Notes: generated by a model not told the origin, from the letters alone. DNA of 8,988 nt from Ilumatobacteraceae bacterium (GCA_025464045.1 JAODBQ010000348.1:1-8988), one strand, 5' to 3'; counted from the stretch's first letter, positions 1-6,716 are shown. Numbers and translations are program-made.

Positions 1-1523
1 TCGGCGAGGCCCGGATCCATCTCGATGTAGTACGTCGCCGGCTCCAGCTCGGGGAACAGGTAGTAGAAGACGACGTCGCTGTAGATCGTCCGGCTGAGGT
101 CGGCCGGTCCGACGAGCAGGCGCTCGCCCGGCTCGGCCGACGCCGCGAGCTGGTCGATCGCCTGCTGACTGGCCTGCTGCAGGGCTTGGTTGCCGAAGTA
201 GAACTTCCGGTCGCCGCGGGCGACCTCGAAACCTCCCGGCTTGTCGCCGACGGCGATGCGCGCGTCGAGCAGGTACGAGCGATACGTGAAGAACGGGCAC
301 ACGATGGCCAGGACGACCGCGATCGCCGCGCCGGCAACGAGGGCCCGGTGTCGCGCGAAGCGCGGCGCGCGCCGGGCCGCGAGCTCGGCGATCGCACAGG
401 GGAGCAGCGCCATCGACACGCACGATCCCCACGCGAGGTGGGTGCTGTCGGGGCGCTGCAGGGCCTGGGGGAGCATGCCCAGCCCGAGGAGCGCGCCGGC
501 GAGCAACGTCGCGTGGCGCGCCGCACCCGTCTGGCGGTGCCACCGCGCGGCGAGCACGACGAGGCCGACGCCGACGACGATCACGGCGAAGAACCACACG
601 AACAACTGGTGGTTCGCGGCGAGTGCGGGGAACCGCCACCACGGCGCATCGGCGGGTCCCTCGACGACGGCTTGCAACGCCCCGTCGACGTGGCTCCAGC
701 TCGGCGGCCTGGGCAGCTCCCGACCGGGGCGCAGCTCGAACACGGGATCGAGGACCATGCCGCGCACGGACCGGCGGACACCCGCCATCGCCAGGTGGAC
801 GACGATCGGGACGAGCCCGATCGCGAGGCCGATCATCGCCGGTCGCCAGCGCCGCGATCGCCGCAGCAGCCAGCCGTGGGCGAGGACGAGCGCGAGGACG
901 AGGTCCGGGCGGTAGCCGAGCGCACAGCCGGCGAGGAGTCCGGCGCCGACCGCAGCTCGCCACTGCCACGCGCCGTCGGTGTGCATCGCCCGCACGCCGA
1001 GGACCACGCTCCAGATCGCGAGCGCGACCCCGCCCTCCCAGGCGAGCGCCGAGAGGCCGATCGGCGTCAGCACCAGGAACGTCGCGGTGAGCGCGCAGAC
1101 CACGGCCAGTCGCCGTCCCCACGCCCGGGCGAGCGCGAAGACCCCGAGGATCAGTGCGACGTGCTGCAGCAGGCCGAACGTCCGCTCGCTCTGCAGCGTG
1201 TACCCGAACAGCGTGTACCAACCGGCCAGGACGTGGATCGAGAACGGACCATAGAGGTGCAGGTAGTCGACGTTGGGCACGTCCCCGGCGAGGAAGCGCT
1301 TGGGGAACACCAGCATGAACCCCTCCTCCATCGTGCTGCCGGTGGCCCGGTACAGCCCGCGCACCGGCAGGCCGATCACGGCCAGCACGACGGCGACCGC
1401 CGCGACCCCCCGCCAACCCGGCACCCGCAGCCTGCCGCCGAGCACGAACGGCACGCCGAGCACGTCCGGCACGGCCACGTCCGGCACGGCCACGTGCGGC
1501 GAGGGCACGTCCGGCGCTGGCAC
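1..1523 (-). CDS. Polytopic membrane protein, GT-C/GT39-like glycosyltransferase candidate (C-terminus cut by window edge)
   Basis: I translated this frame by hand from a GTG at 1523. It stays open for 507 codons to the left edge, so the C-terminus is missing. The protein has a short Pro/Val-rich cytoplasmic N-terminus (residues 1-35) and a first membrane segment at about 38-55. A polar loop follows with STMEEGFMLVF (63-73) and GDVPNVDYLHLYGP (80-93). It then has many hydrophobic segments (about 117-132, 137-160, 190-220, 230-246, 305-326, 337-350, 396-412), and a C-terminal extracytoplasmic part begins near 413. The acidic first loop after TM1 is the usual catalytic position in GT-C enzymes using polyprenyl-phosphate sugars. 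RPDSTHLAWGS (357-367) and PELEPATYYIEMDPG (491-505) look like family signatures, and I recall them from uncharacterised actinobacterial membrane proteins. The GTG start is chosen because a TANNNT box lies 7 nt upstream. The product is clearly membrane-embedded; its transferase activity is inferred. Confidence 0.8.
   Translation of the reverse strand, partial: MPAPDVPSPHVAVPDVAVPDVLGVPFVLGGRLRVPGWRGVAAVAVVLAVIGLPVRGLYRATGSTMEEGFMLVFPKRFLAGDVPNVDYLHLYGPFSIHVLAGWYTLFGYTLQSERTFGLLQHVALILGVFALARAWGRRLAVVCALTATFLVLTPIGLSALAWEGGVALAIWSVVLGVRAMHTDGAWQWRAAVGAGLLAGCALGYRPDLVLALVLAHGWLLRRSRRWRPAMIGLAIGLVPIVVHLAMAGVRRSVRGMVLDPVFELRPGRELPRPPSWSHVDGALQAVVEGPADAPWWRFPALAANHQLFVWFFAVIVVGVGLVVLAARWHRQTGAARHATLLAGALLGLGMLPQALQRPDSTHLAWGSCVSMALLPCAIAELAARRAPRFARHRALVAGAAIAVVLAIVCPFFTYRSYLLDARIAVGDKPGGFEVARGDRKFYFGNQALQQASQQAIDQLAASAEPGERLLVGPADLSRTIYSDVVFYYLFPELEPATYYIEMDPGLA
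1461..1520. repeat. 15-bp tandem repeat, four units
   Basis: Two identical 15-bp units, cacgtccggcacggc, occupy 1461-1475 and 1476-1490. A degenerate copy follows at 1491-1505 and a closer one (cacgtccggcgctgg) at 1506-1520. The period is a multiple of three and lies inside the first codons of the minus-strand membrane protein. It therefore encodes a pentapeptide repeat (VPAPD, VPSPH, VAVPD, VAVPD) in the predicted cytoplasmic tail before the first membrane segment. Confidence 0.85.
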
Positions 1524-1530
1524 GGCGGCG

Positions 1531-1536
1531 ACTCTA
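1531..1536 (-). promoter_or_regulatory. Candidate -10 box (TAGAGT) of the left membrane-protein gene
   Basis: TAGAGT on the minus strand fits the actinobacterial -10 consensus TANNNT and ends 7 nt before the GTG at 1523. That spacing would place transcription initiation at or next to the start codon, giving a leaderless mRNA. No ribosome binding site lies between them and I see no convincing -35 at normal spacing. The box supports the choice of start codon. Confidence 0.5.
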
Positions 1537-1598
1537 GGGCGCGGGCTCCGGCGCAGACCGACAACCCGCCGCCCGGTCCGAGGCCCGACACGGCTCGG

Positions 1599-1604
1599 TA
1601 GCGT
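1599..1604 (+). promoter_or_regulatory. Candidate -10 box (TAGCGT) of the GT4 gene
   Basis: TAGCGT on the plus strand ends 9 nt before the ATG at 1614, with no Shine-Dalgarno sequence in between. This suggests a leaderless or near-leaderless transcript. It shares the 90-bp divergent intergenic region (1524-1613) with the -10 box of the opposite gene at 1531-1536. I saw no other strong element there. Confidence 0.45.
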
Positions 1605-1613
1605 CTCGGCGAC

Positions 1614-2786
1614 ATGACGGGAGCCTCGATCGAAGAGTTGGCGGCGGAGATGATCGCCGCCGGAGCGCGTCGCGTGCACGTCCTGGCCTGGCGTGATCTC
1701 GACGATGCCGACGCCGGCGGGTCGGAGGTGCACGCCGACCAGTTCATGCGCCGCGCCGCCGCGGCGGGCCTCGAGATCACCCAACGGACCTCCGCTGCCG
1801 TCGGGCTGCCCCACACGGCCGCGCGCAACGGGTACCGCGTCATCCGGCGCGGGAGTCGCTACACCGTCTTCCCGCGCGCCGTCGCCAGCGAGATCGCCGG
1901 GCGGATGGGCCCGTTCGATGCGCTGGTCGAGGTGTGGAACGGCGTGCCGTGGATGGCGCCGGTGTGGACTCGCAAGCCGCGGATCACGTTCCTCCACCAC
2001 ATCCACGGGCCGATGTGGGATCAGCTCCTGCCCGGGCCGCTCGCCCACCTCGGCCGGGCGCTGGAGTCCCGCCTCGCCCCGCCGTTCTACCGCCGCGGGC
2101 TGACGCTCACGCCCAGCGAGGCGACCCGGCTCGACCTCCTCGGCCTCGGCTTCCGGCCGGACCGCGTGGTGGCCGTGAACAACGGGGTCGACGAGTTCTT
2201 CGAGCCCGGCGGCGAGCGCAGCACCGACCCGCTCGTCGTCTGCGTCGGTCGCCTCGCGCCGGTCAAGCGCCAGGAGGAGGTGATCGAAGCGGCCGTCGCC
2301 GCCCGCCGGCGCGTGCCGTGCCTGCGCCTGGTGATCGCCGGCGATGGACCGATGGAGCCGCTGCTGCGCGAGCGGATCGCCGCGCATGGTGCCGGTGACT
2401 GGATCCACCTCGCCGGGCGACTCGACCGTCGCCAGCTGGTCGACCTCTACCGTGCTGCGTGGCTCGTCACCAGTGCCTCGCTCGCGGAGGGATGGGGGCT
2501 GACGCTGACAGAAGCCGCGGCCTGTGGCACCCCCGGCGTCGCCACCGACGTGAGCGGCCACCGCAGCAGCGTCGTCGACGGTGTCACCGGGGTGCTCGTG
2601 CCGCTGGACCGGCTCGGCACGACCCTGGCCGACGTGCTGCTCGACGAGCCGCGGCGCACGGCGTTGGCCGCCGCGGCGTTGACGAGGGCGCGCACGCTCA
2701 CGTGGGAGGCGTCGGCGACCGGGATCCTGTCGGCGCTGCGCGACCAGGTGGTGGCGCGGTCAGTCCGGCAGCAGGCGCGTCGCTGA
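1614..2786 (+). CDS. Glycosyltransferase family 4 (GT-B fold)
   Basis: This is a 390-aa soluble protein, the usual length for GT4 retaining transferases, which move sugar from a nucleotide donor to an acceptor in the cytoplasm. The N-terminal Rossmann domain carries the GGSE glycine motif (35-38) and LHHIHGP (127-133). The C-terminal donor domain begins near 207 with VCVGRLAPVKRQEEVIEA (209-226), where R213 and K218 are the expected diphosphate-binding pair. It continues with IAGDGPM (241-247) and the E-x7-E motif EGWGLTLTE (E292, E300), followed by CGTPGVATD (304-312). The ATG at 1614 is preferred because a -10 box precedes it closely; M13 is an alternative start. The last 27 bp overlap the convergent SDR gene. 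The family is secure. The donor and acceptor cannot be read from the sequence; a mannosyl or other hexosyl envelope glycan step is inferred from the neighbours. Confidence 0.92.
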   Translation: MTGASIEELAAEMIAAGARRVHVLAWRDLDDADAGGSEVHADQFMRRAAAAGLEITQRTSAAVGLPHTAARNGYRVIRRGSRYTVFPRAVASEIAGRMGPFDALVEVWNGVPWMAPVWTRKPRITFLHHIHGPMWDQLLPGPLAHLGRALESRLAPPFYRRGLTLTPSEATRLDLLGLGFRPDRVVAVNNGVDEFFEPGGERSTDPLVVCVGRLAPVKRQEEVIEAAVAARRRVPCLRLVIAGDGPMEPLLRERIAAHGAGDWIHLAGRLDRRQLVDLYRAAWLVTSASLAEGWGLTLTEAAACGTPGVATDVSGHRSSVVDGVTGVLVPLDRLGTTLADVLLDEPRRTALAAAALTRARTLTWEASATGILSALRDQVVARSVRQQARR

Positions 2787-3809
2787 CTTGAGCAGCCGGA
2801 GCACCCCCTGGGTCGCCGTCGTGCGGTGGCGCGAACGACCGCTCGCCGCGGCGTCAGCCCGGTTGGCGACGAACCAGTCGTAGCTGTCGGCCAGCATCTC
2901 CGCGTTGGACCAGCGCGGCTGCCAACCGAGCAGGTCGCGAGCGTGATCGATGTCGAACCACAGCGACTTCGCGTACATCATCCAGTGGTACGGGGCGAAG
3001 GGCGCGAGGTGCGCCGCCGCGGCGGCGCGCATCAGCAGCGCCGCGGGCCGCGCCGGGAGCGCACGAACCCGGGCACCGGTGCCGGCATGGGCGCACAGCG
3101 ATTCGAGCGACTCGCGCATCGTCCCGAACCGGTCCGTGCCCGCGTTGAGCACCAGCGGTCCGCGCGCCGCGCCGGCGCGCAGGCACAGCGCGGCGAGGTC
3201 GTCCGCGTGAACGAACTGGTAGCGGTTCGAACCGTCGCCGAGCACGAAGATGTCCGCTCCGTCGGCGACCCAGTCGAACAGGATCCCGAAGATGCCGAGG
3301 CGGCCGTGGCCGAGGATCGTCCGCGGTCGGACGATGGTCACGTCCAGGCCGCGCGCGACCGCGGCGAGGCACGCCCACTCCGCAGCGAGCTTGGCGTGCC
3401 CGTAGGCCTCCACCGGGGAGGGCACGGTGGACGGGAGCACGGGGTTGCTCGCCGGTACGCCGAACACCGCGCTCGACGAGGTGTGCACGACCTTGCCGAC
3501 GCCGGCCTGTTCGCACGCGCGCAGCAGCACCTCCGTGCCGCCGACGTTGACGCTGCGGAACAGACCCTCGTCGCGGGCCAACGGCACCTGGGCGACGTTG
3601 TGGAAGACGACGTCCACGCCGTCGACCGCCTCGGCGACGACGCCGGCGTCGCGGATGTCGCCGCGCACGAAGGCCACCGCGTTCGACCTGTCGGCCGCGT
3701 CGGGGTCGGCGAGGTCGAGGACGCGCACGTCGTGGCCGGCCGCGACGAGGTGCCGCACGAGGAGTGCACCGAAGTAGCCGCACCCGCCGGTGACGAGGCT
3801 GGTGGTCAC
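2760..3809 (-). CDS. NAD-dependent epimerase/dehydratase-family protein (extended SDR), last gene of the operon
   Basis: This is a 349-aa protein from a GTG whose last two bases and the following A form the upstream gene's TGA (GTGA overlap, 3806-3809), indicating translational coupling. An N-terminal Rossmann fold is marked by TGGCGYFG (7-14) and the acidic residue D32 at the end of beta-2, which favours NAD over NADP. VRGDIRD (48-54), the serine region HTSSSAVFG (109-117) and the YGHAK catalytic Y-x3-K pair (Y136, K140) follow. RPRTILGHG (161-169) and QFVHADDLA (198-206) are typical of extended SDRs. The substrate-binding C-terminal part is unremarkable except for an Arg-rich, poorly conserved-looking tail after about 320. 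Family members include sugar-nucleotide epimerases, dehydratases and 3-beta-hydroxysteroid dehydrogenase-like enzymes, and the sequence does not decide between them. The gene overlaps the convergent GT4 gene by 27 bp. Confidence 0.88.
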   Translation of the reverse strand: MTTSLVTGGCGYFGALLVRHLVAAGHDVRVLDLADPDAADRSNAVAFVRGDIRDAGVVAEAVDGVDVVFHNVAQVPLARDEGLFRSVNVGGTEVLLRACEQAGVGKVVHTSSSAVFGVPASNPVLPSTVPSPVEAYGHAKLAAEWACLAAVARGLDVTIVRPRTILGHGRLGIFGILFDWVADGADIFVLGDGSNRYQFVHADDLAALCLRAGAARGPLVLNAGTDRFGTMRESLESLCAHAGTGARVRALPARPAALLMRAAAAAHLAPFAPYHWMMYAKSLWFDIDHARDLLGWQPRWSNAEMLADSYDWFVANRADAAASGRSRHRTTATQGVLRLLKSATRLLPD

Positions 3810-4846
3810 AGCTCGATGCCCGTTGCGACGCACCAGGAGATGCTGCGGCGCATCCCCTCGTACAGCTCGACCGCCGGCTCGTAGCCGAGGTCCCGGCGCG
3901 ACGTGCCGATCTCGCAGGCGATCGTCTTGTCCATCTCGCCGAGCACGTGGACCTGCTGCACGTAGCGGCCGGTGCGCTGGATCAGCCGGTCGGCGAGCTC
4001 GGCCACGCGCCCGACGATCGCAGGCATCGGCCGGCCGGGGGGCTTCACGCTGAACCCCTCGTCGGCGAGCGCGCGGCCGACGGTGGCGACGATCTCGGTG
4101 ACGGTGTACGGCCTGGCGTCGGCGATCCAGAACCCGCGGCCCGCGATGCCGACGGTGAGCTCGGCGGCGAGCACGCCGTCCACCAGGTTCCCGACGTAGA
4201 CCATCGAACGGCGCTGCTGGCCGTCGCCGATCACGGGGAACCGACCGGCGCGCACGAGCTTGAAGAACGTCGTCTGCCGTGGTGGCTGGTGCGGACCGTA
4301 GAACCAGGGCGGTCGCACGACGACGGCGTCGAGGCCGCGCTCGACGGCATCGGCGATCTCCAGCTCGGCGAGCATCTTCGACCGGCCGTACGCGTAGTAC
4401 GGGTGGTACGGCTCCTCCGCCCGGAAGACGTCGGCGACGTGCGGGTTGGTGCCGAACGGGCTGTTCGACGAAACGTGCACGAACCGGCGCACGCCCGCCC
4501 GGCGCGCTGCGCGGGCGAGGTGGCGGGTGCCGTCGGCGTTGGCCTCGTACAGGTCGCGCACGATCCTCGGGTGGATCAGACCGGCCGCGTGGATCACGTC
4601 GCACGGGCCGTCGACGTCGTGCAGCAGGCGTGCCGCGGTCTGCGATCGGGCGATGTCGCCGATGACGACGTGCACGTCGCCGAGGGCGCGAAGCGACGCG
4701 GCCTGGGCGGTGTCGCGTGCGAGCAACCGCAATCGCGGTCTGCCCTCGGCGAGGAGGCGATGGACGAGCGCGGTGCCGAGCCAGCCGGCGGCACCGGTGA
4801 CCACCGTGGTCGCCGGTGGCTCGAGGGTCTGGCGCGGCTCAGCCAC
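3806..4846 (-). CDS. NAD(P)-dependent epimerase/dehydratase-family protein (extended SDR), third gene of the operon
   Basis: This is a 346-aa extended SDR. It starts at a GTG (4846) preceded by GAGGAG at 4857-4852 with a 5-nt spacer. It overlaps the end of the GMC oxidoreductase gene by 8 nt and the next SDR gene by 4 nt. The nucleotide-binding motif TGAAGWLG lies at 17-24, followed by VIGDIARS (61-68). The serine region is HVSSNSPFG (124-132), and the catalytic pair lies in YGRSK (Y153, K157). RPPWFYGPHQPP (178-189) and MVYVGNLVDGVL (215-226) match the substrate-side motifs of the family. After beta-2 the sequence reads LLARD, with Arg before Asp, so the cofactor preference is uncertain. It is related to the downstream SDR but too diverged to be a recent duplicate. 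It probably acts on the same metabolite; sugar epimerase and 3-beta-hydroxysteroid dehydrogenase-like roles are both possible. Confidence 0.9.
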   Translation of the reverse strand: MAEPRQTLEPPATTVVTGAAGWLGTALVHRLLAEGRPRLRLLARDTAQAASLRALGDVHVVIGDIARSQTAARLLHDVDGPCDVIHAAGLIHPRIVRDLYEANADGTRHLARAARRAGVRRFVHVSSNSPFGTNPHVADVFRAEEPYHPYYAYGRSKMLAELEIADAVERGLDAVVVRPPWFYGPHQPPRQTTFFKLVRAGRFPVIGDGQQRRSMVYVGNLVDGVLAAELTVGIAGRGFWIADARPYTVTEIVATVGRALADEGFSVKPPGRPMPAIVGRVAELADRLIQRTGRYVQQVHVLGEMDKTIACEIGTSRRDLGYEPAVELYEGMRRSISWCVATGIEL

Positions 4847-6281
4847 GCGCGCTCCTCGACGCGGCGAAGCGCCGGGCGTTGCGGATCGCGATCGCCATCA
4901 CCGTCGCCTGCGGGTTGACCCCCGGCGCGGTCGGTAGCAGCGACGCGTCGTTGACCCACACGTTGTCGGTGCCGTGGACCTTGCCGTAGGAGCTCGCACC
5001 CGTGATCCCCTCGGCCTCGCCGAGCGGCACGGTGCTGCACAGGTGCACGGTCATCACGCTCGCCCGACCGGCAACGAAGCGGTCCTGCAGTCTCGCCAGG
5101 TCGGCGCGGTTGCGCACGACCGGAGCGTCGCGGAACGACGGGTAGACCTCCTCTGCACCGGCTTCGAGCATCACCAGCGCGAGCCGCGCGAGGCCGCTGC
5201 GCAGGAGCTCACGGTCGCGTCTGGTGAGGCGGTAGGTGACGATCGGGTCGCGCACGCCGCGGACGGAACGCACCGCGCCACGGCCCTCGCTGGTGATCGC
5301 CGCGTAGTACACGCTGATCCGCTGCCAGTCCGTCATGGCGGTGTGGAACGCGGCCCAGTGATCGCTGAGGGCGAGCGCGACCAGGCCCGGCTGGCTCGCC
5401 GAACCGCCGAACGACAGGTCCGGGGCGAACTCCGTCACCTGGTGCACGGGGACGTCGTCGACGGTGTTGACCACGTCGGCGAAGCGCGCCGCGAGCTTCA
5501 CGGTCGGGTGCACGGCCAGGGTCTTGCCGATGTGGCCGCGGATGCCCGAGCGCTGCAGCAACGCGGGCGACTGGATGGCGCCGCCGCAGACGAACGCGTC
5601 GCCGAAGCGGACCGTGTTGCGCCGGCCGTCCGCGTGGGTGACGTGCGCGGCGCGGGCTCGCGGTCCGTCGAGCTCGAGCCGGTCGACGCGACAGCCGACT
5701 TCGATGCGCGCTCCGGCCCGCTCGGCGCGCGGCAGGTACGTGCGGGTCATGCTCTGCCGGTGGGCCTGCGACGCGTTGCCGTCGGGCGGGTACGCCATCC
5801 ACCGTGGGATCTCGTCGTTCTGCCAGCCGAGCCGGTCTGCGCCACGACGGAGGACCTCGCTCGCCGGAGTGGCAGCACCGGGGCGCAAACCGACCGACAG
5901 GTCGCGTTCGACCTCGTCCGCGATCGCGAACAGCTCGTCCGGGTCGAAGTCGCGGATCCGGTAGTCGACGGCCCAGCGGGCGAGCACGTCGGCAGGCGGC
6001 CGGCGGTAGAGGCCGCTGTTGATCTCGGTGCCACCGCCGGCGCAGCGGCCTTCGGTGTACGCGATCGACGGTAGCCCGAGCGCCACCGTCACGCCGCCGG
6101 CGCGGTACTGGCGGTCCATCTGCTCGAGCGAGAACGGCACGACACTGCCCTGCTCGACCCACCCGCCCTCCTCGACCACGAGCACGTCGAGCCCCGCCTC
6201 GGCCAGCACCGCGGCGGTGGTCGCGCCCCCGGCTCCGGACCCGATGACGAGCACCTGTGCATGCGCATCGCTTCGCGACAT
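4839..6281 (-). CDS. GMC-family FAD-dependent oxidoreductase
   Basis: This is a 480-aa flavoprotein that would oxidise an alcohol group, passing electrons to O2 or another acceptor. The FAD-binding dinucleotide motif is VIGSGAGGATTA (12-23), followed by VVEEGG (35-40). GRCAGGGTEINSGLY (78-92) corresponds to the first GMC signature, and VCGGAIQSPALLQRSGI (231-247) to the second. The C-terminal catalytic region carries VHLCSTVPL (412-420), where H413 aligns with the catalytic His of H-x3-T-x2-M motifs. NDASLLPTAPGVNPQATV (444-461) follows, with N456 as the second member of a His/Asn pair like that of cholesterol oxidase. I see no signal peptide or membrane segment, so it should be cytoplasmic. 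The start is firm: ATG at 6281 follows GAGGAGG (6294-6288) with a 6-nt spacer, and the upstream stop overlaps it as TGATG. The substrate is unknown; long-chain or polyprenyl alcohols, sterols and sugars are all family precedents. Confidence 0.93.
   Translation of the reverse strand: MSRSDAHAQVLVIGSGAGGATTAAVLAEAGLDVLVVEEGGWVEQGSVVPFSLEQMDRQYRAGGVTVALGLPSIAYTEGRCAGGGTEINSGLYRRPPADVLARWAVDYRIRDFDPDELFAIADEVERDLSVGLRPGAATPASEVLRRGADRLGWQNDEIPRWMAYPPDGNASQAHRQSMTRTYLPRAERAGARIEVGCRVDRLELDGPRARAAHVTHADGRRNTVRFGDAFVCGGAIQSPALLQRSGIRGHIGKTLAVHPTVKLAARFADVVNTVDDVPVHQVTEFAPDLSFGGSASQPGLVALALSDHWAAFHTAMTDWQRISVYYAAITSEGRGAVRSVRGVRDPIVTYRLTRRDRELLRSGLARLALVMLEAGAEEVYPSFRDAPVVRNRADLARLQDRFVAGRASVMTVHLCSTVPLGEAEGITGASSYGKVHGTDNVWVNDASLLPTAPGVNPQATVMAIAIRNARRFAASRSARG
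4852..4857 (-). promoter_or_regulatory. Shine-Dalgarno GAGGAG of the third operon gene
   Basis: GAGGAG lies 5 nt before the GTG at 4846, inside the coding end of the GMC oxidoreductase gene. It supports the GTG start and the 8-nt gene overlap. Confidence 0.7.
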
Positions 6282-6619
6282 CACGCGCCTCCTCGGCCGG
6301 TGGGGGTCTGCGGCCAGCGCTCCCAGATGTACGCGTAGGCGAGCGAGCGCACGAGTCGTGGGTACTCGCCGAGCAGTGGCAGCGGTCGCCGGGACAGCGC
6401 GCTGACGATCCGCCACCCGCCCGGGAGCGGGAGGAGGACCCGGAAGACCGCCGCGACGCCGGTCACCCCGAGCCGGATGAAGCCGGGCAGCCCGTCCACC
6501 CGGCGGCCGACGAACGCAACCACCTCGGCCCGCTGCACCACGCCCAGCGCCGGGACGTCCGCCGCCAGGAGCCGGTCCGCGAACGGCGCGACGAGATGAG
6601 AGCTGCGGACCGCGGGCAT
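6281..6619 (-). CDS. Small unrecognised protein encoded first in the GMC/SDR operon
   Basis: This is a 112-aa protein from an ATG at 6619. Its stop overlaps the start of the GMC oxidoreductase gene (TGATG, one shared base), so the two are almost certainly translated as a coupled pair. I do not recognise a named family. Residues 12-36 (AEVVAFVGRRVDG at 31-43) look alpha-helical. Residues 44-63 (GLPGFIRLGVTGVAAVFRVL) are hydrophobic enough for a membrane-touching or buried helix. The segment 84-102 (GEYPRLVRSLAYAYIWERW) is an aromatic- and Arg-rich helix. The plan of a helical domain with an L-P-x-x-x-R-x-G core and a C-terminal Tyr/Trp-rich helix reminds me of the helical N-terminal extension of some long-chain-alcohol GMC oxidases. 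A separately encoded small subunit or membrane tether for the oxidoreductase is therefore an inference. No signal peptide or cofactor motif is visible. Confidence 0.75.
   Translation of the reverse strand: MPAVRSSHLVAPFADRLLAADVPALGVVQRAEVVAFVGRRVDGLPGFIRLGVTGVAAVFRVLLPLPGGWRIVSALSRRPLPLLGEYPRLVRSLAYAYIWERWPQTPTGRGGA
6288..6294 (-). promoter_or_regulatory. Shine-Dalgarno GAGGAGG of the GMC oxidoreductase gene
   Basis: GAGGAGG sits 6 nt before the ATG at 6281, within the last codons of the small upstream gene. It fixes the oxidoreductase start and rules out a longer in-frame N-terminal extension, although the frame stays open further upstream. Confidence 0.8.
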
Positions 6620-6629
6620 GGGCGCCGCG

Positions 6630-6635
6630 AGCGTA
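6630..6635 (-). promoter_or_regulatory. Candidate -10 box (TACGCT) of the four-gene operon
   Basis: TACGCT on the minus strand fits TANNNT and ends 10 nt before the ATG at 6619. No ribosome binding site lies between, so a leaderless or very short leader is likely. It is the only good candidate promoter for the operon 2760-6619 and shares the 105-bp divergent region 6620-6724 with the mannose synthase gene. Confidence 0.4.
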
Positions 6636-6710
6636 GCGAGAGCCGCCGGACCGCGCGAGTCGCCGTCGCGGCCGGACCGGAGCGACGGGTTGGCGAGGGA
6701 GCGGCACCGT

Positions 6711-6716
6711 TAGATT
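6711..6716 (+). promoter_or_regulatory. Candidate -10 box (TAGATT) of the polyprenol-phosphate mannose synthase gene
   Basis: TAGATT on the plus strand matches TANNNT and is followed 8 nt later by a GTG at 6725. An in-frame GTG at 6719 begins only 2 nt after the box and could not be a leaderless start from this promoter. TTGGCG at 6690-6695 is a possible but closely spaced (15 bp) -35 element. Confidence 0.5.

Noticed and set aside
186..1601. Long plus-strand open frame (471 codons), with His/Arg repeats near its end
   Set aside because: It is rich in Arg, Asp, Glu, His and Pro with no hydrophobic core, typical of the antisense frame of a high-GC gene. The minus-strand membrane protein in the same region has family-like motifs, and the His repeats are just the 15-bp tandem repeat read on the other strand.
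2759..2787. GTCAG/CTGAC inverted pair at the first convergent overlap as a terminator
   Set aside because: Only a 5-bp stem around a 19-nt loop, no T-tract, and the pairing mostly reflects the two complementary stop codons.
3810..4604. In-frame upstream extension of the last SDR gene to 614 codons
   Set aside because: The extension is Arg/Pro-rich shadow sequence of the neighbouring SDR. The Rossmann motif begins seven residues after the GTG at 3809, which overlaps the upstream stop as GTGA.
6625..6645. Repeated GCGAG around the TACGCT box as an operator
   Set aside because: The two GCGAG copies are a short direct repeat, not an inverted one, and such pentamers are common by chance in this base composition.
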